Positions 8,694 to 17,588 of a stretch of DNA of 61,086 nt are shown piece by piece. How positions within the stretch are numbered: the first letter of the stretch is position 1; each line of letters begins with the position of its first letter. This DNA comes from UBA6952 sp045562575. Lineage in GTDB: Bacteria > Chloroflexota > Dehalococcoidia > Lucifugimonadales > UBA6952. A model generated the notes under the pieces. It was not told the DNA's origin. It saw only the letters and a list, made by a program, of their open reading frames with translations, and did not search any database. Where the stretch lies: contig JBJKVQ010000030.1 of assembly GCA_045562575.1 (NCBI GenBank), positions 1 to 61,086 on the forward strand, written 5' to 3'. The translations under genes and the position numbers were made by a program.

Positions 8694-8707
8694 CGAATGG
8701 TTAGAAT
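8679..8707 (+). promoter_or_regulatory. Candidate promoter for the alpha/beta hydrolase gene
   Basis: TAGACG (4 of 6 to TTGACA) and TAGAAT (5 of 6 to TATAAT) have a 17-base spacer, ending 25 bases before the ATG at 8733. The -35 element lies in the palindrome, which suggests repression by occlusion. Confidence 0.4.
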
Positions 8708-8732
8708 TCTGTCTTAACTAAGGAGATAAATT

Positions 8733-9569
8733 ATGACAATAGAATTTAGTAGCATACATACAAAAGATGATTTAGAACACATAGGAATCTTATCGAAGAT
8801 AGACTCTCCAAAAGATCCTGAAGAATGTTTTTTATTGATTCATGGATCAAGTGGTAATTTCTATGGAGCTATGAATCTTGCTTTAATCGAAAGATTTGGA
8901 GAAGCAGGTTACGACGTAGCTAGCTTTAATACCCGTGGGCATGACTTAATATCAAGGTATGGTGACAGATTTTATGGAAACGCCTTCGATATTTTATCTG
9001 AATGCAATTATGATATAGATGCAGCTATAAGCTTTTTAGCTAATCGCGGATATAAAAAAATACACTTGTATGGACATAGTATGGGTGCAGTTAAGGTAGT
9101 ATATTATGGAGCAAAACATCCTAATCCTACCATCACATCAATTATATCTTCATCACCTGTGAGACTTTCGCATGATTATTTTATTAATCATCCTGATGCA
9201 GTAGAAGAGTTCACTAGATGTGTGAATTTAGCGAATGAGTATATCAAAAATAATAAACCAGATGCATTAATTGATGTGCAATTTCCAATGCCACATACCT
9301 TTGGTGCAAAAGCTTATTTGGATAAGCATGGTAGTGAAAAATATAATATGACTCATTATGCACAAGATATTAAAGTACCTACGTTGTTAATTGCAGGCTC
9401 TTTAGAAACTCATCCGAGATTAGAAAACTGCGCAACTGATACTCACGAAATAATGAAATCCTCTCACAATAAAAATTCAGTTGTAATAGTCGAAGGAGCC
9501 GATCACGGTTGGACTGATATGCATGATCAACATGCAAAAGAAATATTAAATTGGATAGCAAGTCTTTAG
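8733..9569 (+). CDS. Alpha/beta hydrolase
   Basis: The 278-residue protein is a cytoplasmic alpha/beta-fold serine hydrolase. The oxyanion strand is LLIHGSSGNFYG (residues 34-45), the nucleophile elbow is GHSMG with Ser116, and the C-terminal ADHGWTDMH supplies the catalytic His. Substrates would be esters or small amides. AAGGAGATAAATT precedes the ATG. It is followed 10 bases later by a CocE-type hydrolase, and the two are probably one unit controlled from the palindromic site at 8666-8693. No signal peptide is present. The exact substrate is not predictable. Confidence 0.92.
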   Translation: MTIEFSSIHTKDDLEHIGILSKIDSPKDPEECFLLIHGSSGNFYGAMNLALIERFGEAGYDVASFNTRGHDLISRYGDRFYGNAFDILSECNYDIDAAISFLANRGYKKIHLYGHSMGAVKVVYYGAKHPNPTITSIISSSPVRLSHDYFINHPDAVEEFTRCVNLANEYIKNNKPDALIDVQFPMPHTFGAKAYLDKHGSEKYNMTHYAQDIKVPTLLIAGSLETHPRLENCATDTHEIMKSSHNKNSVVIVEGADHGWTDMHDQHAKEILNWIASL

Positions 9570-9579
9570 AAAGGATATT

Positions 9580-11418
9580 ATGGATAATTTATTTAAAAAT
9601 GTTCGTTCAGAAGTAACTTATGAAGTAGAAGTAGAAAAAGATATCAAAGTGAAAATGAGAGATGAGATCAACTTATCTACTGATATATATTATCCAACAA
9701 TTGATGGGAGAATTGATAAAACTCCAAGACCTGTACTTCTTCACCGGACACCATATGATAAAGGTTCTGATAGATTTGCTGAAGAGGCTGAATATTTCAC
9801 CAAAAGAGGATATATAGTTGTAATTCAAGATAATCGTGGAAGATATAATTCTGAAGGCGAATTTCATAAATATACACAAGATGCAAATGATGGTTATGAT
9901 TTAACTGAATGGATAGTGGATCAGGAATGGTGTAATGGTAAAATAGGTACTTACGGAACTTCTTATGGAGCTCATACTCAAGCTGCAATGGCTTCAATGA
10001 ATGCTAAGGGACTACAAGCCATGATTATAGATTGTGGTGGTTTTTCTAACGCATATATGAGTTCTGCTCGACATAATGGTGCATTTGAATTGAGACAATT
10101 GGGATGGGCTATTTCACAAGCAAAATTAAGTAAAGAAGCTATAGAGAATCCTGTTGTGGCCAAATACTTAGATGAAGTTAATCAAGAAGATTGGCTTTTA
10201 CGGTTACCATGGAAAAAAGGACACTCTCCATTAAAATGGACTCCTGCTTATGAAGACTATATTTTGGAAGAGTGGAGTAGGGGCGAATATGATGATTATT
10301 GGAAACAACCAGGTTTAGCAGGAGAGCTATTTTATGACGAGTGGTCAGATATACCTCAAATACATACTGGAGGATGGTATGACTCATATACACGAACTAC
10401 TTTCGAAAACTATGTAGGGCTATCAAAAAAGAAAAAAGCTCCCGTACGTGTTTTAATGGGGCCGTGGACACATGGACAAAGATCTGTTTCTTATGCAGGT
10501 GAAGTAGATTTTGGGCCAAATGCAAGTATAAATTCGTTAGCTGAAAACTGGGACGATTATAGACTATTGTGGTTTGATGCATGGATGAAGGATTTCGATA
10601 ATGGCTTTCAAGAACAGAATTCTCTTCTTTTGTTTATAATGGGTGGTGGAAACGGTTTAAAAAATGAACAAGAAAGAATGCAACATGGAGGACAATGGAG
10701 ATTTGAAAATGAATGGCCATTAGCTAGAACTAATTTCACTCCGTATTATTTCCATAAGGATGGGAGTCTAAATGTAAATAAACCCTCAGATAATCAGGAT
10801 TCTTCAACATTCAGATTTGATCCGGACAATCCAATTCCTACCATTGGTGGAGGATTATCAGGTGGAATAATTGCTCAAGCAGGTGCATTTCATCAAATTG
10901 AAAGTCCTGTTTTTTTTGGTTCGAAAGCTCCTTTTCTTCCACTTGAATCAAGGTCTGACATATTAGTATTTGAAACTGAAGTACTGGCTGAAGATATAGA
11001 AGTTACTGGACCAGTTCAAGTTCATTTAGAAATTTCTTCTTCTGCTAAAGATACTGATTTTACTGCAAAACTCATAGATGTATGCCCTCCAAATGGAGAT
11101 TATCCCGATGGATTTCATATGAATCTTACGGACAGTATCATGAGAGCTCGTTATAGAAATTCTTGGGAAAAAGAAGAGTTAATGACACCTGGTGAAATTT
11201 ACTCCTTAAATTTTGAATTATATCCTACAGGTAACCTATTTAAGTCAGGCCATAAAATTCGAGTTGATATTTCCAGCTCTAATTTTCCAAGGTTCGACAT
11301 TAACCCAAATACTGGTGGACCTTTAGGAGTTGACCAATCTAAAATTATTGCTTTGAATACAATACATCAGTCCAAAGAACACGCTTCATACATAATGTTA
11401 CCAATTATTCCTCAATAG
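9580..11418 (+). CDS. CocE/NonD family hydrolase (X-Pro dipeptidyl-peptidase S15 type)
   Basis: This 612-residue serine hydrolase resembles cocaine esterase and glutaryl-7-ACA acylase. The N-terminal catalytic domain has the QDNRGRYNSEGEF strand-loop (residues 83-95), the nucleophile motif GTSYG with Ser128, and a probable catalytic His in GPWTHG. The C-terminal jelly-roll domain (about residues 360-610) includes VTGPVQVHLEISSSAKDTDF and ends with GHKIRVDISSSNFPRFDINPN, both typical of the family. It hydrolyses esters or amides. GAAAGGATATT precedes the ATG. Its last 14 bases overlap the convergent membrane-protein gene. No secretion signal is seen. Confidence 0.94.
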   Translation: MDNLFKNVRSEVTYEVEVEKDIKVKMRDEINLSTDIYYPTIDGRIDKTPRPVLLHRTPYDKGSDRFAEEAEYFTKRGYIVVIQDNRGRYNSEGEFHKYTQDANDGYDLTEWIVDQEWCNGKIGTYGTSYGAHTQAAMASMNAKGLQAMIIDCGGFSNAYMSSARHNGAFELRQLGWAISQAKLSKEAIENPVVAKYLDEVNQEDWLLRLPWKKGHSPLKWTPAYEDYILEEWSRGEYDDYWKQPGLAGELFYDEWSDIPQIHTGGWYDSYTRTTFENYVGLSKKKKAPVRVLMGPWTHGQRSVSYAGEVDFGPNASINSLAENWDDYRLLWFDAWMKDFDNGFQEQNSLLLFIMGGGNGLKNEQERMQHGGQWRFENEWPLARTNFTPYYFHKDGSLNVNKPSDNQDSSTFRFDPDNPIPTIGGGLSGGIIAQAGAFHQIESPVFFGSKAPFLPLESRSDILVFETEVLAEDIEVTGPVQVHLEISSSAKDTDFTAKLIDVCPPNGDYPDGFHMNLTDSIMRARYRNSWEKEELMTPGEIYSLNFELYPTGNLFKSGHKIRVDISSSNFPRFDINPNTGGPLGVDQSKIIALNTIHQSKEHASYIMLPIIPQ

Positions 11419-12286
11419 ACTTACCTAGATTCAAAACAGAATTACCATAATCTATATATGATAGATTATCTAATTTAATTCTGTAATGTACATATGCAAG
11501 TGAAGTAATTATGGGTACTAATGGCTGTAAAATAAATGATAATAATTCATTAAATATAATTCCTACTGATCCAGCAACTATATAAGTTGAACTAATAAAT
11601 TGTATTCCAGTTATTCCGATTAACGGAATCCAAAATTTGAATAAATCAAGCCAAGACCTTGATAAGAGTTTGATACTTCTTAATAATGCAGATCCAGGCC
11701 CTGAATTTTCAAAATATATAGCATGAGGATAAACGATAGTAGCTAAAATCCATATTAGTAATAACGGAAGACCTATCAGAAAAAGACTTAAAAATCCAAA
11801 AAATAACAATACTAGGTAAAAAATTACTACATTTAGTATTAAGGAATATCCACGTGTTAAAGCAAAATAATAAGCACCAATAGTATTAGCGCCGTAACTA
11901 TTAAATCTACTGCTAGTATCATATGAAATTATAATTCTTCCTACAGCTATAGTCATGGCAGCTAAAGCTAGTGGATCTAAAAACATTTGAAGTATTAATA
12001 AAAAATATACAGTGAATGAGATGTTAGAAAAGTTCACAGGATCGACTTCAGAAGATTGTAAAAAATAACCGATTATTGAAGCTGTTTCTTCAATATAAAA
12101 CATACTGAGTATTAAAGCTGGGATAAAAGGTATTATGGAAATTAGTAATAATTGAGGATATTTGTTTTTATAAATATGAAAAGCTTTAATTGATATGGAA
12201 CCTATAGAATTATAGGTAACAAAAGATCCTAGATACCCATCTTTTTTTATATTTTGTTCTGGTTCTTGAAAAGGGTTAATGAACAT
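11405..12286 (-). CDS. Multi-pass membrane protein of unknown function
   Basis: This 293-residue protein has about six hydrophobic segments (for example around residues 42-65, 95-125, 148-185 and 215-270) and no recognisable catalytic motif. The GPGSALLRSIKLLSRSW segment between helices resembles membrane proteins of the DUF4013 or glycerophosphodiesterase membrane-domain type, but I cannot assign a family firmly. Its ATG overlaps the stop of the Yip1-like gene as TAATG, so the two are translationally coupled and may form a membrane complex. The 3' end overlaps the convergent CocE-type gene by 14 bases. Confidence 0.8.
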   Translation of the reverse strand: MFINPFQEPEQNIKKDGYLGSFVTYNSIGSISIKAFHIYKNKYPQLLLISIIPFIPALILSMFYIEETASIIGYFLQSSEVDPVNFSNISFTVYFLLILQMFLDPLALAAMTIAVGRIIISYDTSSRFNSYGANTIGAYYFALTRGYSLILNVVIFYLVLLFFGFLSLFLIGLPLLLIWILATIVYPHAIYFENSGPGSALLRSIKLLSRSWLDLFKFWIPLIGITGIQFISSTYIVAGSVGIIFNELLSFILQPLVPIITSLAYVHYRIKLDNLSYIDYGNSVLNLGKSIEE

Positions 12287-12888
12287 TAGAGTAGAAATTT
12301 CAGAATTAATTCATACCCTGGCCAAAGGATTAAAGGTACTACTAAAAAGCCAGCTAGTGTAAGAAAGAATGTATTGTATAAAGAGTCATAATTTAGTACA
12401 AATTTAATTGCAACCATCATGGTCATAAACCACCATATAGTTCCAATTAACAACATTGTGTTTAAGTCAAAAAATGGCAAAAGTCCTAAAAGAATAACCA
12501 GATTTGGTGTTTGTGCAAATCCAGTAGCACGGACTAATTCCCCAAAAGATGCATGTTTAGATGAGGTTGATAATAAATTAATTCCAATAAAGTAACAACC
12601 AAAAGTCCATAGTATCCAAACTGTCATTTGTGCAATTACACCAATAAGAAAAATCCATAGATCATTAATACTATTGTATGATTCGATAACATTTTCAGGA
12701 TTATAACCTGTTACAGTTATACCCCTGATTACAGCTATCAAAAAAGGAATAAATAGTGCTTGTAATAGTGCGGAGGAATAAATCTCAGCTTCAGCATATA
12801 CACGTGAACGCAATAATAACGTATCGATAATACGCTTGAAAAAAGGCGATTTTTTTATGATTGAAGTTAAATTATTATAATCTAGCAT
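12286..12888 (-). CDS. Yip1-domain membrane protein
   Basis: The 200-residue protein has about five predicted membrane helices, with the central pattern of bacterial Yip1-domain proteins: a polar N-terminus, WTFGCYFIGINLL, then FGELVRATGFAQTPNLVILLG and a final hydrophobic pair. The function of bacterial Yip1-domain proteins is not established. It lies 12 bases after the flavin monooxygenase gene and overlaps the next membrane-protein gene by one base, so all three may be cotranscribed. No strong ribosome site is visible. Confidence 0.75.
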   Translation of the reverse strand: MLDYNNLTSIIKKSPFFKRIIDTLLLRSRVYAEAEIYSSALLQALFIPFLIAVIRGITVTGYNPENVIESYNSINDLWIFLIGVIAQMTVWILWTFGCYFIGINLLSTSSKHASFGELVRATGFAQTPNLVILLGLLPFFDLNTMLLIGTIWWFMTMMVAIKFVLNYDSLYNTFFLTLAGFLVVPLILWPGYELILKFLL

Positions 12889-12900
12889 TATTTAAAACCA

Positions 12901-13902
12901 TTATTTAAAATGTGGAATTATCTCTGTACGAAACAATTCAATTTGTTCAAGAACTTCACTATGAGGTAAGCCTGCCCATTGCATACGAAAAAACATATGT
13001 GTTACTCCAAGTGTATCTTCATACCTCTGTATTTCTTCAACTATTTCTTCTGGATTACCTAACATGAATCTATCTTTAGCAAGTTGTTCAAACGGTATTT
13101 TAAACGTTTCATTGTTCGGTAATACATCGTCTTGTCCCCATGAAGCATATGCAGCATATTTAGGTTCTAAAAATGGTTGAGCTTTAGAATATGCCACAGA
13201 ACTATTTTTATGAACATATAATTCTTTTAACATTGGTAAATCAGGGACAAATCCATTCGTTTCCATAGCAACTTCTTTATACATTTCAATCTGAGGTGAA
13301 AGACTAGTAGTAGTAGCATGAGGATTAATTAACCAAGGATAACCATTCCTTGCGGCTCTTTTTACTGCTACATCAAGATTAGCTGCCATCCAAATTGGTG
13401 GATGTGGTTTGGAAACAGGATGGGTTGCAACTTTCGAGTAAGGGACGGTATAAAATTGGCCATTAAATTCAATTTCTTCTTGAGTCCACAATTGTTTTAT
13501 TAAATCTAATGATTCAAGTAATCGAGGTATTCTTTCTTTCGTTTTTACATTAAAAGAAATAAATTCTTCGTCTCTATAACCAATACCAACACCCATGATA
13601 AATTTACCATTTGTCATTGCATCTAATGAAGCTGTTGCTTCTGCTGTTTCAACTGGATTTAACAAAGGAAGTAGGAGTACACCTGCGACCACCTCCATAT
13701 CCCCAGATTCTTGTGTTAATCTAGCTAAATAAGGTAGAGTAGATACCATCTGAAAAGGATATGAAAGAAAATGCTGCCCAGTGCCAATAAAGTCAAAACC
13801 TGCTTCTCTTGCAAATTTTACTTGTTCAACACCTTCATTAATTCTTTGGGTCATATTGTCTCTACTGTCCCATTGATTTAATACCCAAAAACCAAATTTC
13901 AT
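12901..13902 (-). CDS. Luciferase-like (LLM class) flavin-dependent oxidoreductase
   Basis: About 333 residues forming a bacterial-luciferase-type TIM barrel that uses reduced FMN or F420. Visible features are the N-terminal strand MKFGFWVLN, a TGQHFLSYPF segment near residue 42, LLPLLNPVETAEATASLDAMTNGKF split across helix 3, and KPHPPIWMAAN near residue 170. The frame opens at 13914, but GAGGA sits five bases before the ATG at 13902 and inside the longer version, so the shorter start is chosen. Expanded families of such monooxygenases are known in SAR202 Chloroflexota. The substrate is unknown. Confidence 0.92.
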   Translation of the reverse strand: MKFGFWVLNQWDSRDNMTQRINEGVEQVKFAREAGFDFIGTGQHFLSYPFQMVSTLPYLARLTQESGDMEVVAGVLLLPLLNPVETAEATASLDAMTNGKFIMGVGIGYRDEEFISFNVKTKERIPRLLESLDLIKQLWTQEEIEFNGQFYTVPYSKVATHPVSKPHPPIWMAANLDVAVKRAARNGYPWLINPHATTTSLSPQIEMYKEVAMETNGFVPDLPMLKELYVHKNSSVAYSKAQPFLEPKYAAYASWGQDDVLPNNETFKIPFEQLAKDRFMLGNPEEIVEEIQRYEDTLGVTHMFFRMQWAGLPHSEVLEQIELFRTEIIPHFK

Positions 13903-13919
13903 AAAAGTCCTCATATATC

Positions 13920-13976
13920 AAATATTTCAATACAGTATAAATTATATCATGTATAATCGCTATAAAATATTTCAAT
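13920..13976. repeat. 12-bp direct repeats in a divergent promoter region
   Basis: AAATATTTCAAT occurs at 13920-13931 and 13965-13976 in the short gap between the flavin monooxygenase and ROK kinase genes. A TATAAT sits between them at 13952-13957. The copies are 45 bases apart, about four helical turns. They could be regulator sites or chance in AT-rich DNA. Confidence 0.35.
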
Positions 13977-13987
13977 GAAACTTTGAT

Positions 13988-14983
13988 ATGAAGCAAATAA
14001 ATAATAACGATCTAGTACAAAGGACAATCGTTAATAATAAATACGTACTTGGTGTAGACATTGGTGGCACTAAAATACGAGTAGGCCTAGTTGATATTAA
14101 TGGTGATGTTAAATGGAGTATTACTAAAGCAAATCACAATTTTGATTTAATTACGGACTGGGTTGAATATTTTGTTAAAACTGTACTTAATGAGATTCCT
14201 AATGAATATAAGTATTCATATACGAAAATAGGTGTTGGTGTAGCAGGATGGATAGATGAAGGATCAAATATAATTATTCATTCCCCAAATACGAATTGGA
14301 AAAACGTAGACCTTAAGTCATTATTAGAAAATGAAATAGATATGCCTATAACAATAATTAATGACTGTTCAGCTGCTGTAATAGGTGAACATACCTATGG
14401 ATCTATCAAGGATTGTACAAATGCATTAGGAATATTCATAGGTACAGGAATTGGTGGAGGAATAATATTAAACAATAATTTATATCAAGGATCTCAAGGA
14501 TTTGCAGGAGAAATTGGTCACACAATTATTATTGAAAATGGAAACCTTTGTGAATGTGGTAGAAAAGGCTGTTTAGAAGCATATTCTGGAGGTAAAGCTA
14601 TCGGAAAAATTGCACAAAGGGTTGCCTCCGTTGATAACAATTCAGTGTTTAATTTTTTGTCAGCAAAAACTAATAAAAAAATTACAGCTGAAACTGTCTC
14701 TATTGCATATTATGAAAATAATACTGAAGCGGTGGAAATTATCAAGGAAATTTCAAATAAATTAGCAATATCAATAACTAGTTTTTTTAATATATTTGAT
14801 CCTGATGCTGTAGTGATTGGTGGAGGAGTAGTCGATGGTATACCCGAAATTGTTGATTACATTGATAAATATTTTAAAAATATGTCTATCACTGAAAATA
14901 AATATAACAAAATCAGAAAGGGTAAGTTAAACGAAAATATGGTTTTAGTAGGAGCATCTGTTGTTGCCAGGAATATTATTTAA
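13988..14983 (+). CDS. ROK family sugar kinase (glucokinase-like)
   Basis: The 331-residue protein has the ROK ATP-binding motif LGVDIGGTKI at 21-30, the sugar-binding segment NDCSAAVIGEH, IGTGIGGGI, and the ROK signature with zinc ligands ending CECGRKGCLEAYSGG. The length is typical for glucokinases of this family. It would phosphorylate glucose or a related sugar at the start of glycolysis. There is no DNA-binding N-terminus, so it is a kinase rather than a NagC-type repressor. No strong ribosome site precedes the ATG at 13988, so the exact start is less certain. It converges with the SMR transporter gene six bases away. Confidence 0.92.
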   Translation: MKQINNNDLVQRTIVNNKYVLGVDIGGTKIRVGLVDINGDVKWSITKANHNFDLITDWVEYFVKTVLNEIPNEYKYSYTKIGVGVAGWIDEGSNIIIHSPNTNWKNVDLKSLLENEIDMPITIINDCSAAVIGEHTYGSIKDCTNALGIFIGTGIGGGIILNNNLYQGSQGFAGEIGHTIIIENGNLCECGRKGCLEAYSGGKAIGKIAQRVASVDNNSVFNFLSAKTNKKITAETVSIAYYENNTEAVEIIKEISNKLAISITSFFNIFDPDAVVIGGGVVDGIPEIVDYIDKYFKNMSITENKYNKIRKGKLNENMVLVGASVVARNII

Positions 14984-14989
14984 AAGTGT

Positions 14990-15319
14990 TTAGTTGTTAA
15001 TCATTTTAGAGTAGATTTGTATTATAGAAACACCCATAATTATAAAAGTCATACCTAAAATAGCTGGAACATCAGGAAATTGGCGGTATACAAAAGCACT
15101 AATTAAAACTACAAAGCAAAGGCCTGTACCTGTCCATATTGCATATGCAACCCCAACAGGTATAGTTTTTATTGTCAATGATACTAGGTATATACTCACA
15201 ATATAACAAAAGATTACAATTAAACTTGGTATGATTTTTGAAAAGCCATCTGTCGCTTTTAGTGTTACAGTTCCTGCAACCTCAAAAACAATAGCTATTG
15301 CTAGATATAGATATGCCAT
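14990..15319 (-). CDS. SMR family small multidrug transporter (EmrE/QacC-like)
   Basis: 109 residues with four membrane helices, the usual size of small multidrug resistance proteins. The essential membrane Glu of the family is at residue 13 in IVFEVAGTVTLK, and the family motif GVAYAIWTG is present in helix 3. Members work as dimers exporting cationic drugs, guanidinium or polyamines in exchange for protons. It starts two bases after rpiB on the same strand, so the pair is cotranscribed. The actual substrate is unknown. Confidence 0.93.
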   Translation of the reverse strand: MAYLYLAIAIVFEVAGTVTLKATDGFSKIIPSLIVIFCYIVSIYLVSLTIKTIPVGVAYAIWTGTGLCFVVLISAFVYRQFPDVPAILGMTFIIMGVSIIQIYSKMINN

Positions 15320-15321
15320 AA

Positions 15322-15771
15322 TTATTCAGACAATTCTATATCGAGTAATTTTTTCAAACGTCTTGAATGTCGTTCTTCACCAGAAAATTTTGCATTGATA
15401 AAAGAAATGATTATTTCTTTTATAAGCTCTATCCCTATAATTCGTGAACCAATACATAATACATTCATATCGTCGTGTTCAACTCCTTGATGTGCAGAAT
15501 AGCCATCGTGGCATAAACCAGCACGTACACCCTTAATTTTATTAGCAGTTATAGACGCTCCAACACCACTACCACAAACAATAATACCTTTTTGCACATC
15601 ATTATTTCTAACTGCATATCCAACACTTTTAGCGTAATCTGGATAATCATCTAGGGAATCAAACTCATGTGCCCCAAGATCAACAAAATCAATATTTAGG
15701 GACTTTAAGAAGGAATTAATTTCTCCTTTGATTTCAAATCCTGCATGATCAGAACCAATTGCAATTTTCAC
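15322..15771 (-). CDS. rpiB: Ribose-5-phosphate isomerase B
   Basis: 149 residues of the RpiB/LacAB family, interconverting ribose-5-phosphate and ribulose-5-phosphate in the pentose phosphate pathway. SDHAGFEIK at residues 7-15 is the N-terminal signature. The catalytic Cys lies in VCGSGVG near residue 67, and HDGYSAHQGVEHDD and NVLCIGSRIIG follow as in the family. The start codon is GTG at 15771, preceded by GAGGTTGTT. It is the first gene of a two-gene unit with the SMR transporter. Confidence 0.96.
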   Translation of the reverse strand: MKIAIGSDHAGFEIKGEINSFLKSLNIDFVDLGAHEFDSLDDYPDYAKSVGYAVRNNDVQKGIIVCGSGVGASITANKIKGVRAGLCHDGYSAHQGVEHDDMNVLCIGSRIIGIELIKEIIISFINAKFSGEERHSRRLKKLLDIELSE

Positions 15772-15845
15772 AACAACCTCTTCAATTTAATACAAAATAC
15801 TATAAAAAAATAATTACAGGAGTAAGTATAACAAAAAACGCCCAT

Positions 15846-15930
15846 AAGGAGGAGTGGTACTATCGAGTTTTGCTTGACGATAAATATAAGAAATGTGTAA
15901 CCTGAACAAAATCATCAAATAGGAGGAGTT
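15846..15930 (+). promoter_or_regulatory. Leader with two strong ribosome sites before the ThDP enzyme gene
   Basis: AAGGAGGAGT occurs at 15846-15855 and AGGAGGAGT again at 15921-15929, the latter directly serving the ATG at 15931. Between them lie a possible -35/-10 pair (TTGACG 15874-15879, TGTAAC 15896-15901, 16-base spacer) and a 12-codon frame from TTG at 15870 ending in TGA. The first ribosome site has no convincing gene of its own. Confidence 0.3.
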
Positions 15931-17568
15931 ATGAAGGGCGAATTAGCAATTGCAAATATCTTAAAAAAGGAAGAAACTGATTATTTATTTTGCTACCCTG
16001 CAAATACACTTATTGAAGCTGCTGCAAGTTTGGGTATTGAGCCAATAATGTCGAGGACTGAAAGAGCTACAGTTAATATGGCAGATGGATATACAAGAAC
16101 AATGAGTGGGAAGAAAAATGGAATCGTTGTTACTCAAACTGGACCTGGCATTGAAAATGCTTTTAGTGGTGTAGCACATGCATTTGCTGAATCGGTGCCT
16201 ATATTCGTAATTCCAGGTGGAACGGCAAATGCAAGATTAGGACAATCTCCTGATTTTCGTTCGAGCGAAGTCTACAGACCAGTAACAAAATGGTCAGATA
16301 GAATTAATCAACTTGATAGAATCCCTGAAATGATGCGAAGAGGATTTACATATTTACGATCAGGTCGTGGGCGTCCTGTTTTATTAGAAGTAGCTCAAGA
16401 TGTAGCCCAAGGGGAATTCGATGATTCAAAACTTAACTATGAAAAAGTAAAATTTAATAAAACTGCTGCTGACCCAAATGATATACGAAAAACAATAGAA
16501 TTATTATTAAAAGCAAAGAATCCTGTTCTTTATGCTGGTGCTGGCATTTTATGGGCCGAAGCAACTTCTGATTTGGTTGAATTTGCTGAACTGCTAAATG
16601 CACCAGTTTTAACTAGTAATACAGGAAAAAGTGGTTTTCCAGAAGATCACCCATTATCACTTGGGACCGGAGGAAATACTTATACAAAAGCGGTAAAAGT
16701 GTTTTTGGAAAAATCTGATTTGATATTTGGTTTGGGATGTAGTTTTACTACAAATTTAGCTTCAATTGGGGTTCCGACAGGCAAAACACTAATCCAGGCA
16801 AATGTGGATGAAATAGATTTAAATAAAGAACAGCAATTACATCATTCATTGATGGGTGATCTATCGCTAGTATTACCACAACTCATTGAAGAGTTAAAAA
16901 AACAAGCAGGAGAAGAAGCAAGAAAAGGCACTAGTAACATTGAACAAGAAATACAAAAAGTCAAAGATGAGTGGTTAGATGAATGGATGCCTTTACTTAC
17001 ATCTAATGAAGCTCCAATCAATCCATATCGAATTATATGGGACTTTATGAATACTGTTGATCGTTCAAATACAATACTAACACATGAATCAGGACACCCT
17101 CGAGATCAAACTATTCCTTTCTATCAAACAGTAACACCTCGCTCATATATGGGTTGGGCTAATTCGAGTCAATTAGGCTATTCTCTAGGAATTTCGATGG
17201 GAGCTAAACTTGCTGCACCAGATAAAACGGTAGCTGCCATAATGGGGGATGCCTCAATAGGAATGTGTGGAATGGATATAGAAACTGCTGTACGACATAA
17301 AATCCCAGTACTTCTAATTGTTTTTAACAATCATGTTTTAAGTGGTTATTCAGTTAATTACCCTAAGGCTACAGAAAACTTTGGTTTTACCAATTTATAT
17401 GGTGAATATGCAAAATTAGCAACGACACTAGGAGCTCATGGCGAAAGAGTTGACGACCCTGCCGAAATCATACCGTCAATTAAAAGAGCACAAGAGGTAA
17501 TGAGTACCGGTAAGCCTGTATTATTAGAGTTTATGACTAAAGAAGAAAACAGACTGTGTAGAGGTTAA
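15931..17568 (+). CDS. Thiamine-diphosphate-dependent enzyme (acetolactate synthase-like)
   Basis: 545 residues with the three-domain layout of ThDP enzymes. The N-terminal pyrimidine domain has the activating Glu44 in SRTERATVNMADGY. The middle domain follows, and the C-terminal pyrophosphate domain has the metal-binding motif from GDASIGMCGMDIETA to NNH. It would decarboxylate or ligate 2-oxo acids. The length and fold fit acetolactate synthase, benzoylformate decarboxylase or oxalyl-CoA decarboxylase relatives, and I cannot choose among them. No valine-sensitive small subunit gene is adjacent, which argues against a simple biosynthetic ilvB. AGGAGGAGTT precedes the ATG. rarA follows 20 bases later. 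Confidence 0.9.
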   Translation: MKGELAIANILKKEETDYLFCYPANTLIEAAASLGIEPIMSRTERATVNMADGYTRTMSGKKNGIVVTQTGPGIENAFSGVAHAFAESVPIFVIPGGTANARLGQSPDFRSSEVYRPVTKWSDRINQLDRIPEMMRRGFTYLRSGRGRPVLLEVAQDVAQGEFDDSKLNYEKVKFNKTAADPNDIRKTIELLLKAKNPVLYAGAGILWAEATSDLVEFAELLNAPVLTSNTGKSGFPEDHPLSLGTGGNTYTKAVKVFLEKSDLIFGLGCSFTTNLASIGVPTGKTLIQANVDEIDLNKEQQLHHSLMGDLSLVLPQLIEELKKQAGEEARKGTSNIEQEIQKVKDEWLDEWMPLLTSNEAPINPYRIIWDFMNTVDRSNTILTHESGHPRDQTIPFYQTVTPRSYMGWANSSQLGYSLGISMGAKLAAPDKTVAAIMGDASIGMCGMDIETAVRHKIPVLLIVFNNHVLSGYSVNYPKATENFGFTNLYGEYAKLATTLGAHGERVDDPAEIIPSIKRAQEVMSTGKPVLLEFMTKEENRLCRG

Positions 17569-17588
17569 AGTAATCGATTTAAAATAAG

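Noticed and set aside
8527..8721. Plus-strand 64-codon frame across the palindrome
   Set aside because: It overlaps the crotonase start and the operator region, has no ribosome site and no recognisable protein character.
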